In this document: piece by piece, positions 1 through 7,612 of the stretch | Layout: each line of letters opens with the position of its first letter | Position numbering within the stretch: the stretch's first letter is position 1 | Virus record (IMG/VR): IMGVR_UViG_3300032236_000421 | Span: 1 to 38,389 of that record | Source: a virus | DNA: 38,389 bases | Strand: one strand, 5' to 3' | Notes under the pieces: generated by a model | Database searches by the model: none | What the model saw: only the letters and a program-made list of their open reading frames with translations | What the model was told of the DNA's origin: nothing | Position numbers and translations under genes: made by a program

Positions 1-123
1 AGGCACCGCCACCACAATGGTCGGCGTGTTTACACCTGTTGGCGCAACGTATTACCCAATGGGCAATTATGACGGAAGCTTTTTTAACCAAGGGCTAAAC
101 GTGGTGCTTGGTGGTACGGTTGC
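1..123. repeat. Terminal direct repeat, left copy
   Basis: Bases 1-123 are identical to 38267-38389. The repeat lies inside one gene and its reading frame continues perfectly across the join. This indicates a circular or terminally redundant molecule that was linearised at an arbitrary point. The exact length may reflect assembly overlap rather than a biological terminus. Confidence 0.95.
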
Positions 124-145
124 TGCAACTGTCATTTACGAATAA
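1..145 (+). CDS. 88-aa virion-associated protein, 3' part (gene spans the circular junction)
   Basis: This is the C-terminal part of the gene that starts at 38145. The frame enters at base 2 and ends at TAA 143-145 after the residues TVAATVIYE. Joined across the 123-bp overlap it gives 88 residues. The protein is small, Gly/Thr/Val-rich and has no Lys- or Arg-rich tail, which suits a beta-structured virion protein. It lies between the DUF5856-like gene and the fibre-like gene in the head-gene cluster. I do not recognise a named family; a structural role is inferred from position only. Confidence 0.75.
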   Translation, partial: GTATTMVGVFTPVGATYYPMGNYDGSFFNQGLNVVLGGTVAATVIYE

Positions 146-154
146 AGGGTTGCC

Positions 155-1543
155 ATGAGCCGCGCAATATTTGAAGCGTTATCCGGCGGTAAGACTATCC
201 TAGACGCCGCAGATAGTGCAGCGGATAACACTATTGTTGTTCCTGCGGTTACAGGCATTTTACCTGTACCCACTACAGTCGGTCTTGCTAACCAAGTCCT
301 AACTTCTAGCGGCACGACAACGCCTACCTGGAAATATTTGGCCGGCACAGGTACAGTTACCTCAATTAACGGCTCGGGCGGCTCTACAGGATTAACGCTG
401 ACCGGTGGGCCAATTACCGTTGCCGGTACGCTGACCCTTGGCGGCTTGTTAAACGCTACCTATGGCGGCACAGGCGCGTCAAACTTGGTTGGCTATATGT
501 TTGGCAACGGGCCAAACCCTGCTTCGGCAAGTTTGACAATCCCCAACACTAGCATCAGCGGTTTGGGCACAATGTCCACGCAAGCCGCAACGGCTGTGGC
601 AATCACGGGCGGCACAATAAACGGTACATCTATTGGCGCAACCACTAGATCATCGGGCGACTTTACAACCCTTAGCGGCAATGCCGTATCTAGCACTACG
701 CCAGTTTTAAGTTTTAATGCATCAAACACTATTGCGTCTTTTGGGTCAACGACGGCAAGTTCCTACAACCAATTGGTTATCCAAAACCAAAGCAACAGCG
801 CGGGCGCGTCAGCCAATTATGTTGTATCAAACAATTTAGGTACAGATTCAACGTATTACGCTGAGTTTGGGATGAACTCTTCGACGTTTAGCGCGTCAAC
901 CCCCGCTGATTTTTACTCAATCAACAACGGCATTTATTACTCAGGCCACGATGGCGACGTGTCGATTGGGTCAGGTAATGGATTTAAAACGTATTTGACG
1001 TACGGCACAACTGGCCAATCGTCACACGTTATTAACGCCTCGGGCGCTCTTGGGTTTACAACAAACCTTGGTACAACCCCTGCGTTGTCAGGCACCACAG
1101 GTTTTGGTACCGCAGGGCAATATTTAGTTTCAGCCGGTTCAGCCGCACCTCCAGCTTGGGCTACATTAAGCCTTGTGTCACCGCCCCCAATTGGCACAAC
1201 TACACCCGCTGAAGTACGGGCTACTACTGGATGGTCGCAAAACTTTGCCTTAACTGATGCAGCCACCGTAGCTTGGGATACAACCAACCAAACCGCCACC
1301 TTTACTTTTGTATCTACCAACCGCACTTTTGGCGCTCCGACAAACCTAAAGAACGGTGCATTTTATGCGTTAGCAATTATTCAAAACGCGGGTAGCAACA
1401 CTTTAACTTGGAACGCGGTTTTTAAATGGACAGGCGGCGTTGCGCCAACTTTATCGACCGCTGCAAGTGCAAAAGATTATTTTGTATTTCGCTCGGATGG
1501 AACAAATTTATACGAGCAAGGCCGAAGTCTAGGCGTTGCCTAA
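155..1543 (+). CDS. Fibre-like virion protein with shared C-terminal module
   Basis: A 462-aa protein that is very rich in Gly, Ser, Thr and Ala and low in charge, as in trimeric phage fibres. Residues about 65-110 carry the TGTVTSINGSGG and NATYGGTGAS type motifs common in fibre shafts. The last 99 residues (from ALTDAAT, base 1247) are about four-fifths identical to the end of the fibre protein at 6698-7612, so this C-terminus is probably a folding or receptor-binding module. It starts 9 nt after the 88-aa gene. Its place between the portal group and the scaffold is unusual for a fibre; a head fibre or a second adhesin are alternatives. Confidence 0.72.
   Translation: MSRAIFEALSGGKTILDAADSAADNTIVVPAVTGILPVPTTVGLANQVLTSSGTTTPTWKYLAGTGTVTSINGSGGSTGLTLTGGPITVAGTLTLGGLLNATYGGTGASNLVGYMFGNGPNPASASLTIPNTSISGLGTMSTQAATAVAITGGTINGTSIGATTRSSGDFTTLSGNAVSSTTPVLSFNASNTIASFGSTTASSYNQLVIQNQSNSAGASANYVVSNNLGTDSTYYAEFGMNSSTFSASTPADFYSINNGIYYSGHDGDVSIGSGNGFKTYLTYGTTGQSSHVINASGALGFTTNLGTTPALSGTTGFGTAGQYLVSAGSAAPPAWATLSLVSPPPIGTTTPAEVRATTGWSQNFALTDAATVAWDTTNQTATFTFVSTNRTFGAPTNLKNGAFYALAIIQNAGSNTLTWNAVFKWTGGVAPTLSTAASAKDYFVFRSDGTNLYEQGRSLGVA
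1247..1543 (+). repeat. Fibre C-terminal module, copy 1
   Basis: Encodes the ALTDAATVAWDT to GRSLGVA segment. It matches 7313-7612 over about 99 codons, at roughly 80% amino-acid identity by eye with many synonymous differences. Both copies end exactly at the stop codon. Confidence 0.9.
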
Positions 1544-1552
1544 GATTTACCA

Positions 1553-1598
1553 TATAATTATCGTACTGGTGCGATCCACCAGGACTCCTCGGAGTTAC
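1553..1598 (+). promoter_or_regulatory. Candidate promoter -10 and hairpin leader of scaffold gene
   Basis: TATAAT lies at 1553-1558 in the only gap of more than 50 nt in this part of the late block. It is followed by the hairpin CTGGTG-CGATC-CACCAG (about 1565-1581) and a second short inverted repeat (ACTC/GAGT). The second repeat contains the GGAG ribosome-binding site just before ATG 1601. A -35 box is not convincing. The arrangement would let RNA structure tune translation of scaffold and coat. Confidence 0.4.
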
Positions 1599-1600
1599 AA

Positions 1601-2359
1601 ATGTCAGACGAAGTAAGCCAAGCGGAAGTGCCCGCGCCAGCACCGGAAATTACGGCAGAACCGGTTGTTGAAGTACAAGCGCCGGAAGTACCCGAAGCAG
1701 CACCTAAGACCTTTTCACAAGAGGAATTAGACGCAGCCATCGGCAAGCGGCTCGCTAGAGAGCAACGAAAGTGGGAAAGGGAACGCGCGCAACAAGCACC
1801 TCAAGTGCCGCAAGTGCCGGTCACGCCCGAGCAGTTTGCTACGAACGAAGATTATGTCGAAGCATTGGCAGAACAACGTGCGGAGCAAAAATTAGCCGAG
1901 CGAGAGCAGCGCAAGCAGCAGACTGAGATACTAAACGCGTATCACGATAAAGAAGAAGAGATTAGGGCTAAGTATGACGACTTTGAACAAGTCGCCTACA
2001 ACCCGAACCTACCAATCACTACCGTGATGGCCCAAACCATTCAAGCATCGGATATTGGCCCCGAAGTGGCATACCACTTAGGTGCGAACCCCCGAGAAGC
2101 TGAACGGATTTCACGTCTTTCGCCTATCTTGCAAGCCAAAGAGATCGGAAAGATTGAGGCTCAATTAGCCGCAAACCCACCGGTCAAAAAGACTTCAAAC
2201 GCGCCAGCGCCAATTTCACCTGTATCAGCCCGTACGACAGGCTCACCAGCTTACGATACGACTGATCCACGCTCTATCAAGTCAATGTCCACGTCAGACT
2301 GGATTGAGGCTGAAAGGATGCGTCAGGTAAAGAAGCTCGAAGCGCGTAATCTCCGCTAA
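1601..2359 (+). CDS. Head scaffolding protein
   Basis: A 252-aa protein directly upstream of the coat gene, the usual position of the scaffold in P22-like head clusters. Residues 1-40 are Ala/Pro/Glu/Val-rich and disordered-looking. Residues about 45-110 are strongly charged and helical (KRLAREQRKWERER, AEQRAEQKLAEREQRKQQ), suggesting coiled coil. The basic C-terminus (RQVKKLEARNLR) would suit coat binding. It has a clear GGAG site before the ATG. Scaffolds diverge quickly, so this rests on position, composition and size. It should drive procapsid assembly and then exit. Confidence 0.8.
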   Translation: MSDEVSQAEVPAPAPEITAEPVVEVQAPEVPEAAPKTFSQEELDAAIGKRLAREQRKWERERAQQAPQVPQVPVTPEQFATNEDYVEALAEQRAEQKLAEREQRKQQTEILNAYHDKEEEIRAKYDDFEQVAYNPNLPITTVMAQTIQASDIGPEVAYHLGANPREAERISRLSPILQAKEIGKIEAQLAANPPVKKTSNAPAPISPVSARTTGSPAYDTTDPRSIKSMSTSDWIEAERMRQVKKLEARNLR

Positions 2360-2378
2360 CTTATTTTAGGAAATTATC

Positions 2379-3587
2379 ATGGCCAATAGCATTCTAACCA
2401 TTGACATGATCACCCGTAAATCCCTCGAAATCCTCGAGAACAACTTGGTGATCAGTCGCAACGTCAATCGTCAATACGACGATTCATTCGCCGTTGAAGG
2501 CGCAAAAATTGGTTCAACTCTGCGTATTCGCTTACCCGATCGCGCGCTGGTGACCGACGGTGCCGCCCTGCAAGTTCAGGACGACAACGAACAGTACACA
2601 ACTTTGACTGTCGCAAGTCAAAAGCACATCGGCGTGAACTTCACGTCTGCCGAACTCACCATGCAGTTGGATGACTTCGCAGAGCGCGTTCTCAAGCCTC
2701 GCGTGTCGCAATTGGCATCAAGCGTTGACGCTGACGTTGCAACTGCCTACAAAGGCATTTACAACTCGGTGGGCACACCTGGTACAACTCCTTCGACTTC
2801 TTTGGTTTTGCTCCAAGCACAACAAAAGTTGAACGAATTTGCCACACCCATGAACCCACGTTATGCGACTGTTAACCCAGCCGCCAACGCCGGTTTGGTC
2901 GAGGGCCTGAAGAGTTTGTTTAACCCAACTGCAACTATCAGCCGCCAGTTCAAGAACGGTATGATGGGTGAAGGCGTATTGGGCTTAGACGAAATCAATA
3001 TGTCGCAGTCGATTGTTCAGCACACAACCGGTGTTACACCAACGTCGCCTATCGTGGCAACTGCGGTTACCGCACAAGGTTCGACTTCGCTGTCAATCAG
3101 CTTTACAAGCGGCTCACCTACATTTAACGTAGGCGACGTATTCACCATCGCTGGTGTGTATGCCGTTAACCCACAAACCCGTCAGACAACTGGTGCTTTG
3201 CAGCAATTTGTCGTAACGGCTCCCGTGGCTGTGTCGTCAGGCACAACTGCAACGCTGTCAATCAGCCCAGCAATTTACACCCCCGCAAACGCTTTGGCTA
3301 CCGTGGATTCATTCCCCGCAGCCAGCGCCGCGTTGGTGTTCTTGGGTGGATCGGCTACAGCTTACCCGCAAAACTTGATCTATCACAAAGATGCGATCAC
3401 GCTTGCGACTGCTGACTTGCTGTTGCCACAAGGTGTAGACATGGCTTCACGCCAAGTCCACAATGGTATTTCGTTGCGTATCGTACGTCAGTACGATATC
3501 AACAACGACCGTATGCCTTGCCGTATTGACGTGCTGTATGGTTTCAGCGCGATCCGTCCGGTCACAGCCGTGCGTATGTGGGGCTAA
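2379..3587 (+). CDS. Major capsid protein, P22 coat-like
   Basis: A 402-aa protein that I recognise as the P22 gp5-type coat family. The N-terminus (SILTIDMITRKSLEILENNL) and the block with SFAVEGAKIGSTLRIRLP followed by VNFTSAELTMQL are typical of it. HK97-fold capsid formation is the expected role. The Ser/Thr/Val-rich stretch at about residues 215-300 probably corresponds to the inserted Ig-like domain of P22 coat. GGAAATTATC before the ATG provides a ribosome-binding site, and an intrinsic terminator follows the stop. It lies between scaffold and a small structural protein. Confidence 0.92.
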   Translation: MANSILTIDMITRKSLEILENNLVISRNVNRQYDDSFAVEGAKIGSTLRIRLPDRALVTDGAALQVQDDNEQYTTLTVASQKHIGVNFTSAELTMQLDDFAERVLKPRVSQLASSVDADVATAYKGIYNSVGTPGTTPSTSLVLLQAQQKLNEFATPMNPRYATVNPAANAGLVEGLKSLFNPTATISRQFKNGMMGEGVLGLDEINMSQSIVQHTTGVTPTSPIVATAVTAQGSTSLSISFTSGSPTFNVGDVFTIAGVYAVNPQTRQTTGALQQFVVTAPVAVSSGTTATLSISPAIYTPANALATVDSFPAASAALVFLGGSATAYPQNLIYHKDAITLATADLLLPQGVDMASRQVHNGISLRIVRQYDINNDRMPCRIDVLYGFSAIRPVTAVRMWG

Positions 3588-3590
3588 ACA

Positions 3591-3623
3591 GAGTGGGGCT
3601 TCGGCCCCTCTTCTAATCTTTTT
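3591..3623 (+). terminator. Intrinsic terminator or attenuator after coat gene
   Basis: The hairpin GGGGC-TTCG-GCCCC (3595-3608) has a UUCG tetraloop and partial pairing outside the stem. It is followed by CTTCTAATCTTTTT ending at 3623. The T tract runs into the ribosome-binding site of the next gene, so partial termination may raise coat expression over the genes downstream. Confidence 0.7.
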
Positions 3624-3637
3624 AAAGGAATTTCATC

Positions 3638-4033
3638 ATGGCACTTCCAAATGGCGCAGGCGGCTATCAGCTTGGCGACGGTAACCTCAATGAGGTTATT
3701 CTTTCAGTTCAATCAGCACCTATTGCTAAAACAGCAGCGGCCACTTTGACCCCCGCTGAATTGGCAAACGGTATTATTACTTACACCGGCGCAGCCGTTA
3801 ACTTGACAATGCCTTTGGGCGCTGATCTTGACACAGCTTTCCCAAGCATGAAAGTCAACAGTTCGTTTGACTTTTTCATCGTCAACACAGGCGCCACAAA
3901 CGCCGCAACAGTTACGGCTAACACCGGCGTGACTTTGGTTGGTGTTGCTGCGGTTGCAGCAGTTTCAGCTTGTAATTGGCGCGTTCGCAAGACCGCTGAC
4001 GCAACTTACGTTGCTTATCGCATCGCTGGTTAA
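3638..4033 (+). CDS. Small virion structural protein (decoration-type candidate)
   Basis: A 131-aa protein of mostly Ala/Val/Thr with beta-strand character and almost no charged clusters. It begins MALPNGAGGYQLGDGNLNEV, a start I associate with small structural proteins next to coat genes in environmental podoviruses. AAAGGA precedes the ATG. Position just after the coat suggests a capsid decoration or head-stabilising protein, but no named domain is visible. It is insulated by hairpins on both sides (3591-3623 and 4040-4064). Confidence 0.65.
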   Translation: MALPNGAGGYQLGDGNLNEVILSVQSAPIAKTAAATLTPAELANGIITYTGAAVNLTMPLGADLDTAFPSMKVNSSFDFFIVNTGATNAATVTANTGVTLVGVAAVAAVSACNWRVRKTADATYVAYRIAG

Positions 4034-4039
4034 TGCGTA

Positions 4040-4064
4040 GAGGGGCGGGCGATCCTCGCCCCTC
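4040..4064. other. Strong GC-rich intergenic hairpin
   Basis: A perfect 8-bp stem GAGGGGCG/CGCCCCTC (4040-4047 with 4057-4064) has a 9-nt loop. No U tract follows, so it is more likely an mRNA 3'-end stabiliser or weak attenuator than a full terminator. Confidence 0.55.
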
Positions 4065-4079
4065 GCACAAGGATTAAGA

Positions 4080-4244
4080 ATGCACATTTATCTCAAACAT
4101 CCCATTCACGGCAGCAAAGTGGCAATTTCCGATATGGAAGTTGAAGCTGATGTTCAAAACGGTTGGGAAGTGTACAATTTAGACGCGCCGGTAGTTGAAG
4201 CCGCGCCTGTAAATGAGTTAAAACGACGTCGTAAAACGGAGTAA
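4080..4244 (+). CDS. Conserved small phage protein (54 aa)
   Basis: Starts at ATG 4080 after AAGGATTAAGA and encodes 54 residues. The start MHIYLKHPIHGSKVAISDME and a central NGWEVY are recalled from small head-cluster proteins of podoviruses and siphoviruses. A Glu-rich middle leads to a basic tail (LKRRRKTE). The function is unknown. It lies between the small structural protein and the gp4-like protein, so an assembly or head-completion role is possible. The next gene's ATG follows its stop by 2 nt. Confidence 0.75.
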   Translation: MHIYLKHPIHGSKVAISDMEVEADVQNGWEVYNLDAPVVEAAPVNELKRRRKTE

Positions 4245-4246
4245 GC

Positions 4247-4963
4247 ATGGCCATAACCACAGCCGGTGATCAAATCAATGGGGCGTTGCGCCTAATCGGT
4301 CAACTGGCTGAGGCTGAAGAGCCGTCGGCGGCGACTGCCAACGACGCGTTGACCACACTCAATCAAATGATTGATTCATGGTCAACTGAGCGTTTGTCTA
4401 TTTTTACCACTCAAGAACAAGTGTTCATGTGGCCACCAGGCAAAATTAACCAAACGCTTGGCCCCACGGGCGACTTTGTTGGCAAACGTCCTATTTTGAT
4501 GGACGACGCAACTTATTTTATTGACCCCTCTAACGGTATTTCGTTTGGCATCAAGCTAATCAATCAGCAACAATACGACGGTATCGCGGTCAAGACCGTC
4601 ACGTCTACCTATCCACAAGTGATGTGGATTAACACCAACTACCCCGACGTTGATTTGCACGTCTATCCGGTGCCTACCAAGGTGCTAGAGTGGCATTTCA
4701 TTAGTGTTGACCCATTAGATCAACCGGCTCAATTGGCAACAAGTTTAGCGTTCCCTCCAGGCTACCTCAGAGCCTTTAAATACAACTTGGCGTGTGAACT
4801 TGCACCTGAGTTTGGTGTTGAGCCTAGCCCCAAAGTGTCGCGCATTGCAATGGCGTCTAAACGTAACATCAAGCGTATTAACAACCCCGACGATATTATG
4901 TCGTTGCCGTACTCAATTGTTGCAACGCGTCAGCGCTTTAACATCTTTGCCGGTAATTATTGA
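4247..4963 (+). CDS. Tail accessory factor, P22 gp4-like
   Basis: A 238-aa protein with the hallmark N-terminus of the P22 tail accessory factor family: INGALRLIGQL, then ALTTLNQMIDSWSTERLSIF. In P22, gp4 binds below the portal and begins head-to-tail completion; some family members have peptidoglycan hydrolase activity, and I see no evidence for or against that here. It is followed at once by the gp10-like gene with a TGATG overlap, the order seen in P22-type neck clusters. GGAG lies 7 nt before the ATG. Confidence 0.88.
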   Translation: MAITTAGDQINGALRLIGQLAEAEEPSAATANDALTTLNQMIDSWSTERLSIFTTQEQVFMWPPGKINQTLGPTGDFVGKRPILMDDATYFIDPSNGISFGIKLINQQQYDGIAVKTVTSTYPQVMWINTNYPDVDLHVYPVPTKVLEWHFISVDPLDQPAQLATSLAFPPGYLRAFKYNLACELAPEFGVEPSPKVSRIAMASKRNIKRINNPDDIMSLPYSIVATRQRFNIFAGNY

Positions 4964-6489
4964 TGAAGTCGCCTATCCTCGGGTCAACTTATGTGACACG
5001 CAGCATTAACGCTGCGAATAACCGCATGGTTAATTTGTTTCCTGAGATTGTGGCTGAAGGCGGTAAAGAACCCGCATTTTTAAACCGCGCACCTGGGTTG
5101 CGGTTAATTAAACCGGTTGGCACCGGCCCCGTGCGGGGGTTGTGGCAATACGGCGGGTATGGCTACGTTGTGTCGGGCAATACGTTGTACCGCATTGACT
5201 CGCAGTACAACATCACAACGCTCGGCGTAGTAGCCAACGACGGGCCCGTATCGATGACAGATGACGGCATTCATTTAATGATTGCGTGTAACGGGCCGAG
5301 TTTCGTCTACAACGCTACCACCGGCGCGTTTGGGCAGATTACTGACCCCGATTTCCCTGGTGCGTTGACTTGTTCATATCTCGGCGGCTATTTTGTGTTC
5401 ATAGAACCCAATAGCCAGCGCGTATGGACGTCTGCGTTGCTCGACCCACTCAGTATCGACCCACTTGATTTCGCAAGCGCAGAGGGCAGTCCTGACAACT
5501 TGGTGTCGTCTATTACCGACCACTCCGAGGTTTGGCTGTTTGGCACAACGTCAGTTGAAGTTTGGTACAACGCCGCCGGTGGTGCGGGTTTTCCCCTAGC
5601 CCGTATTCAAGGCGCGTTTAATGAAATTGGTTGCGCTGCAACATTTTCCGTTGCCAAATTGGATAATGGGTTGTTTTGGTTAGGCTCGGATAACCGTGGG
5701 CAAGGTATTGTGTACCGCTCACAAGGCTACACAGGTGTGCGGATCAGCACCCACGCAGTTGAGTGGCAAATCCAACAGTACGGCAACATCTCGGATGCCA
5801 TTGCCTACACTTACCAGCAAGACGGGCATTCGTTTTATGTGCTGACGTTTCCGACTGCCAAAGCTACTTGGGTGTACGACATTGCAACTCAAGCATGGCA
5901 TGAGCGCGCAAGTTTTAACAACGGTTCGTTTAGCCGCCACCGTAGCAATTGCCAAATGTTTTTTAACAGCGAAATCATCATAGGTGATTTTCAAAACGGC
6001 AATTTGTACGCGTTTGACTTAAAAGTGTATTCAGACGGCCCACGCACTCAGAAATGGTTGCGCTCATGGCGCGCGCTGCCTACGGGCACCAATACGCTCA
6101 AGCGTACCGCGCAACACTCGCTGCAATTGGATTGCGAAACCGGCGTGGGTCTGCCAGGCGTAACCGAAGTGCCAGGACGCGTGTACTTGTCGCCTTTTGA
6201 CATTGTGGGCGACTTCTACATACCTTACGAAGTTGATATTATCAATTCGGTTGATAACTTTGTGCAACCAAAAGTTATGCTGCGCTGGTCAGATGACGGC
6301 GGGCACACATGGTCAAACGAGCATTGGCGCACGATGGGCGGCGTAGGCGAATACGGCACCCGCGTCTTTTGGCGCAGACTTGGCATGACCGACAAACTGC
6401 GTGATCGGGTGTACGAAATTTCAGGCACCGATCCGGTTAAGATTGCAATTATGGCGGCTGAACTTGACGTTGAGGCGACTCGAGCATGA
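4963..6489 (+). CDS. Packaged-DNA stabilisation protein, P22 gp10-like
   Basis: The ATG at 4963 overlaps the gp4-like stop by one base. An in-frame TTG lies one codon earlier and is less likely. The protein has 508 residues. The start SPILGSTYVTRSINAANNRM and following VNLFPEIV match the gp10 family that plugs the tail tube below the portal and gp4. Later repeats such as VWLFGTTSVEVWYN and FWLGSDNRGQGIVYR fit its beta-propeller-like fold. It overlaps the next gene by 4 nt (ATGA). Confidence 0.9.
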   Translation: MKSPILGSTYVTRSINAANNRMVNLFPEIVAEGGKEPAFLNRAPGLRLIKPVGTGPVRGLWQYGGYGYVVSGNTLYRIDSQYNITTLGVVANDGPVSMTDDGIHLMIACNGPSFVYNATTGAFGQITDPDFPGALTCSYLGGYFVFIEPNSQRVWTSALLDPLSIDPLDFASAEGSPDNLVSSITDHSEVWLFGTTSVEVWYNAAGGAGFPLARIQGAFNEIGCAATFSVAKLDNGLFWLGSDNRGQGIVYRSQGYTGVRISTHAVEWQIQQYGNISDAIAYTYQQDGHSFYVLTFPTAKATWVYDIATQAWHERASFNNGSFSRHRSNCQMFFNSEIIIGDFQNGNLYAFDLKVYSDGPRTQKWLRSWRALPTGTNTLKRTAQHSLQLDCETGVGLPGVTEVPGRVYLSPFDIVGDFYIPYEVDIINSVDNFVQPKVMLRWSDDGGHTWSNEHWRTMGGVGEYGTRVFWRRLGMTDKLRDRVYEISGTDPVKIAIMAAELDVEATRA

Positions 6490-6698
6490 CCGCAAACATC
6501 ACTCAAATTCCAGCCCCCCGCGTACCAATTATTGACGCTAATACAGGTTTAATTTCGCGTGAATGGTTTAGATTTCTTAACGCAGTCTATGAACAGTTAG
6601 GCGGTGGCATAGGCGGGGCGACCGGCACGTTTAAGAGCGGCGACACCGTACCTAAAACCATAACCGTGGTCAACGGCATCATTACAGGAATAGTTTAA
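6486..6698 (+). CDS. Small tail-associated protein (70 aa)
   Basis: A 70-aa protein joined by ATGA overlap to the gp10-like gene and by one base to the fibre gene. It has Pro/Ile-rich residues 5-20, then LISREWFRFLNAVYEQLGGG. This motif recurs in short phage proteins between neck and fibre genes. The Gly/Thr-rich C-terminus ends PKTITVVNGIITGIV. It may be an adaptor between the tail plug and fibres; no function is established from sequence alone. Confidence 0.7.
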   Translation: MTANITQIPAPRVPIIDANTGLISREWFRFLNAVYEQLGGGIGGATGTFKSGDTVPKTITVVNGIITGIV

Positions 6699-7612
6699 TG
6701 TCCATCAATCTTTCAGCCTTTGCCGGTGCTGGCGCTCAATTTTTTGACGCTAATGGCATACCTTTGGCGGGTGGTTTGTTATACACCTACCTAGCTGGCA
6801 CAACTACTCCCGCAACGACATACACGTCACCTTCAAGCGCTTCTAGCAACACCAACCCGATCGTGCTAGACGCAGCTGGGCGTACACCGGCTGAGATTTG
6901 GGTAAACGGTGGAGTGTTTTATAAATTTATTCTTAAAACCTCAACCTATGTGCAGATTGGGTCGTATGACAATATCCCCGCAATTGGTGATGTTACGACC
7001 ACAACGAATTTGATTACGGTTGCCGGTACAAACGCGTTAACGGGCTTGGCCACGCCTACGTTGGGCGGTTATGCGGCGGGGCAAACATTTAGCTTTATTG
7101 CTCAGAACACCAACACCAGCGCGGTTACGATCGACATTGACACGCTAGGCGTCAAGAGCATTACCCGAGAAGGCAATATCCCGCTTGTAGCGGGCGACAT
7201 CCTTGCGGGCAAAATGCAGTTGATGGAATACGACGGCACTCAATTCCAATTGCTTAACGGCAACAGCTACCAAGCTATTCGTGTGACCGGCACGGGCTAC
7301 TCACCCAACATTGCGTTGACGGACGCCGCCACAATTGCGTGGGATACGGCGTTGGGTCAAACCGCTACGTTTACTTTCGTATCGACCAACCGTACAATGG
7401 GTACGCCAACAAACCTGAAGAACGGTGCGTTTTACGCTTTGGCTGTTATTCAGAATACAGGCAGCAACACGTTGACTTGGAGCAGCGCATTTAAATGGGC
7501 AAACGCATCAGCACCGGTGTTGACCGCCGCCGCAGGGGCGAAAGATTACTTTGTGTTTAGATCAGACGGAACAAATCTTTATGAGCAAGGTCGTTCACAA
7601 GGGGTCGCGTAA
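6698..7612 (+). CDS. Tail fibre or tailspike-type protein with virion-binding N-terminus
   Basis: A 304-aa protein. Residues 10-95 (GAGAQFFDANGIPLAGG, LYTYLAGTT, PIVLDAAGRTPAEIWV, YKFIL) form the N-terminal head or neck-binding domain found in P22-type tailspikes and many podoviral fibres. The middle is short and beta-rich. The last 100 residues are the module shared with the protein at 155-1543. At 304 aa it lacks the long beta-helix of a full tailspike, so it may act as an adaptor carrying the next protein or as a minimal adhesin. It overlaps the next gene's ATG by one base. Confidence 0.85.
   Translation: MSINLSAFAGAGAQFFDANGIPLAGGLLYTYLAGTTTPATTYTSPSSASSNTNPIVLDAAGRTPAEIWVNGGVFYKFILKTSTYVQIGSYDNIPAIGDVTTTTNLITVAGTNALTGLATPTLGGYAAGQTFSFIAQNTNTSAVTIDIDTLGVKSITREGNIPLVAGDILAGKMQLMEYDGTQFQLLNGNSYQAIRVTGTGYSPNIALTDAATIAWDTALGQTATFTFVSTNRTMGTPTNLKNGAFYALAVIQNTGSNTLTWSSAFKWANASAPVLTAAAGAKDYFVFRSDGTNLYEQGRSQGVA
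7313..7612 (+). repeat. Fibre C-terminal module, copy 2
   Basis: Second copy of the roughly 99-codon module also present at 1247-1543, from ALTDAATIAWDT to GRSQGVA. The most conserved stretch is KDYFVFRSDGTNLYEQGRS, identical in both. Confidence 0.9.

Noticed and set aside
937-1326. 129-aa minus-strand frame inside the first fibre gene
   Set aside because: Shadow of a conserved module that is clearly coded on the plus strand.
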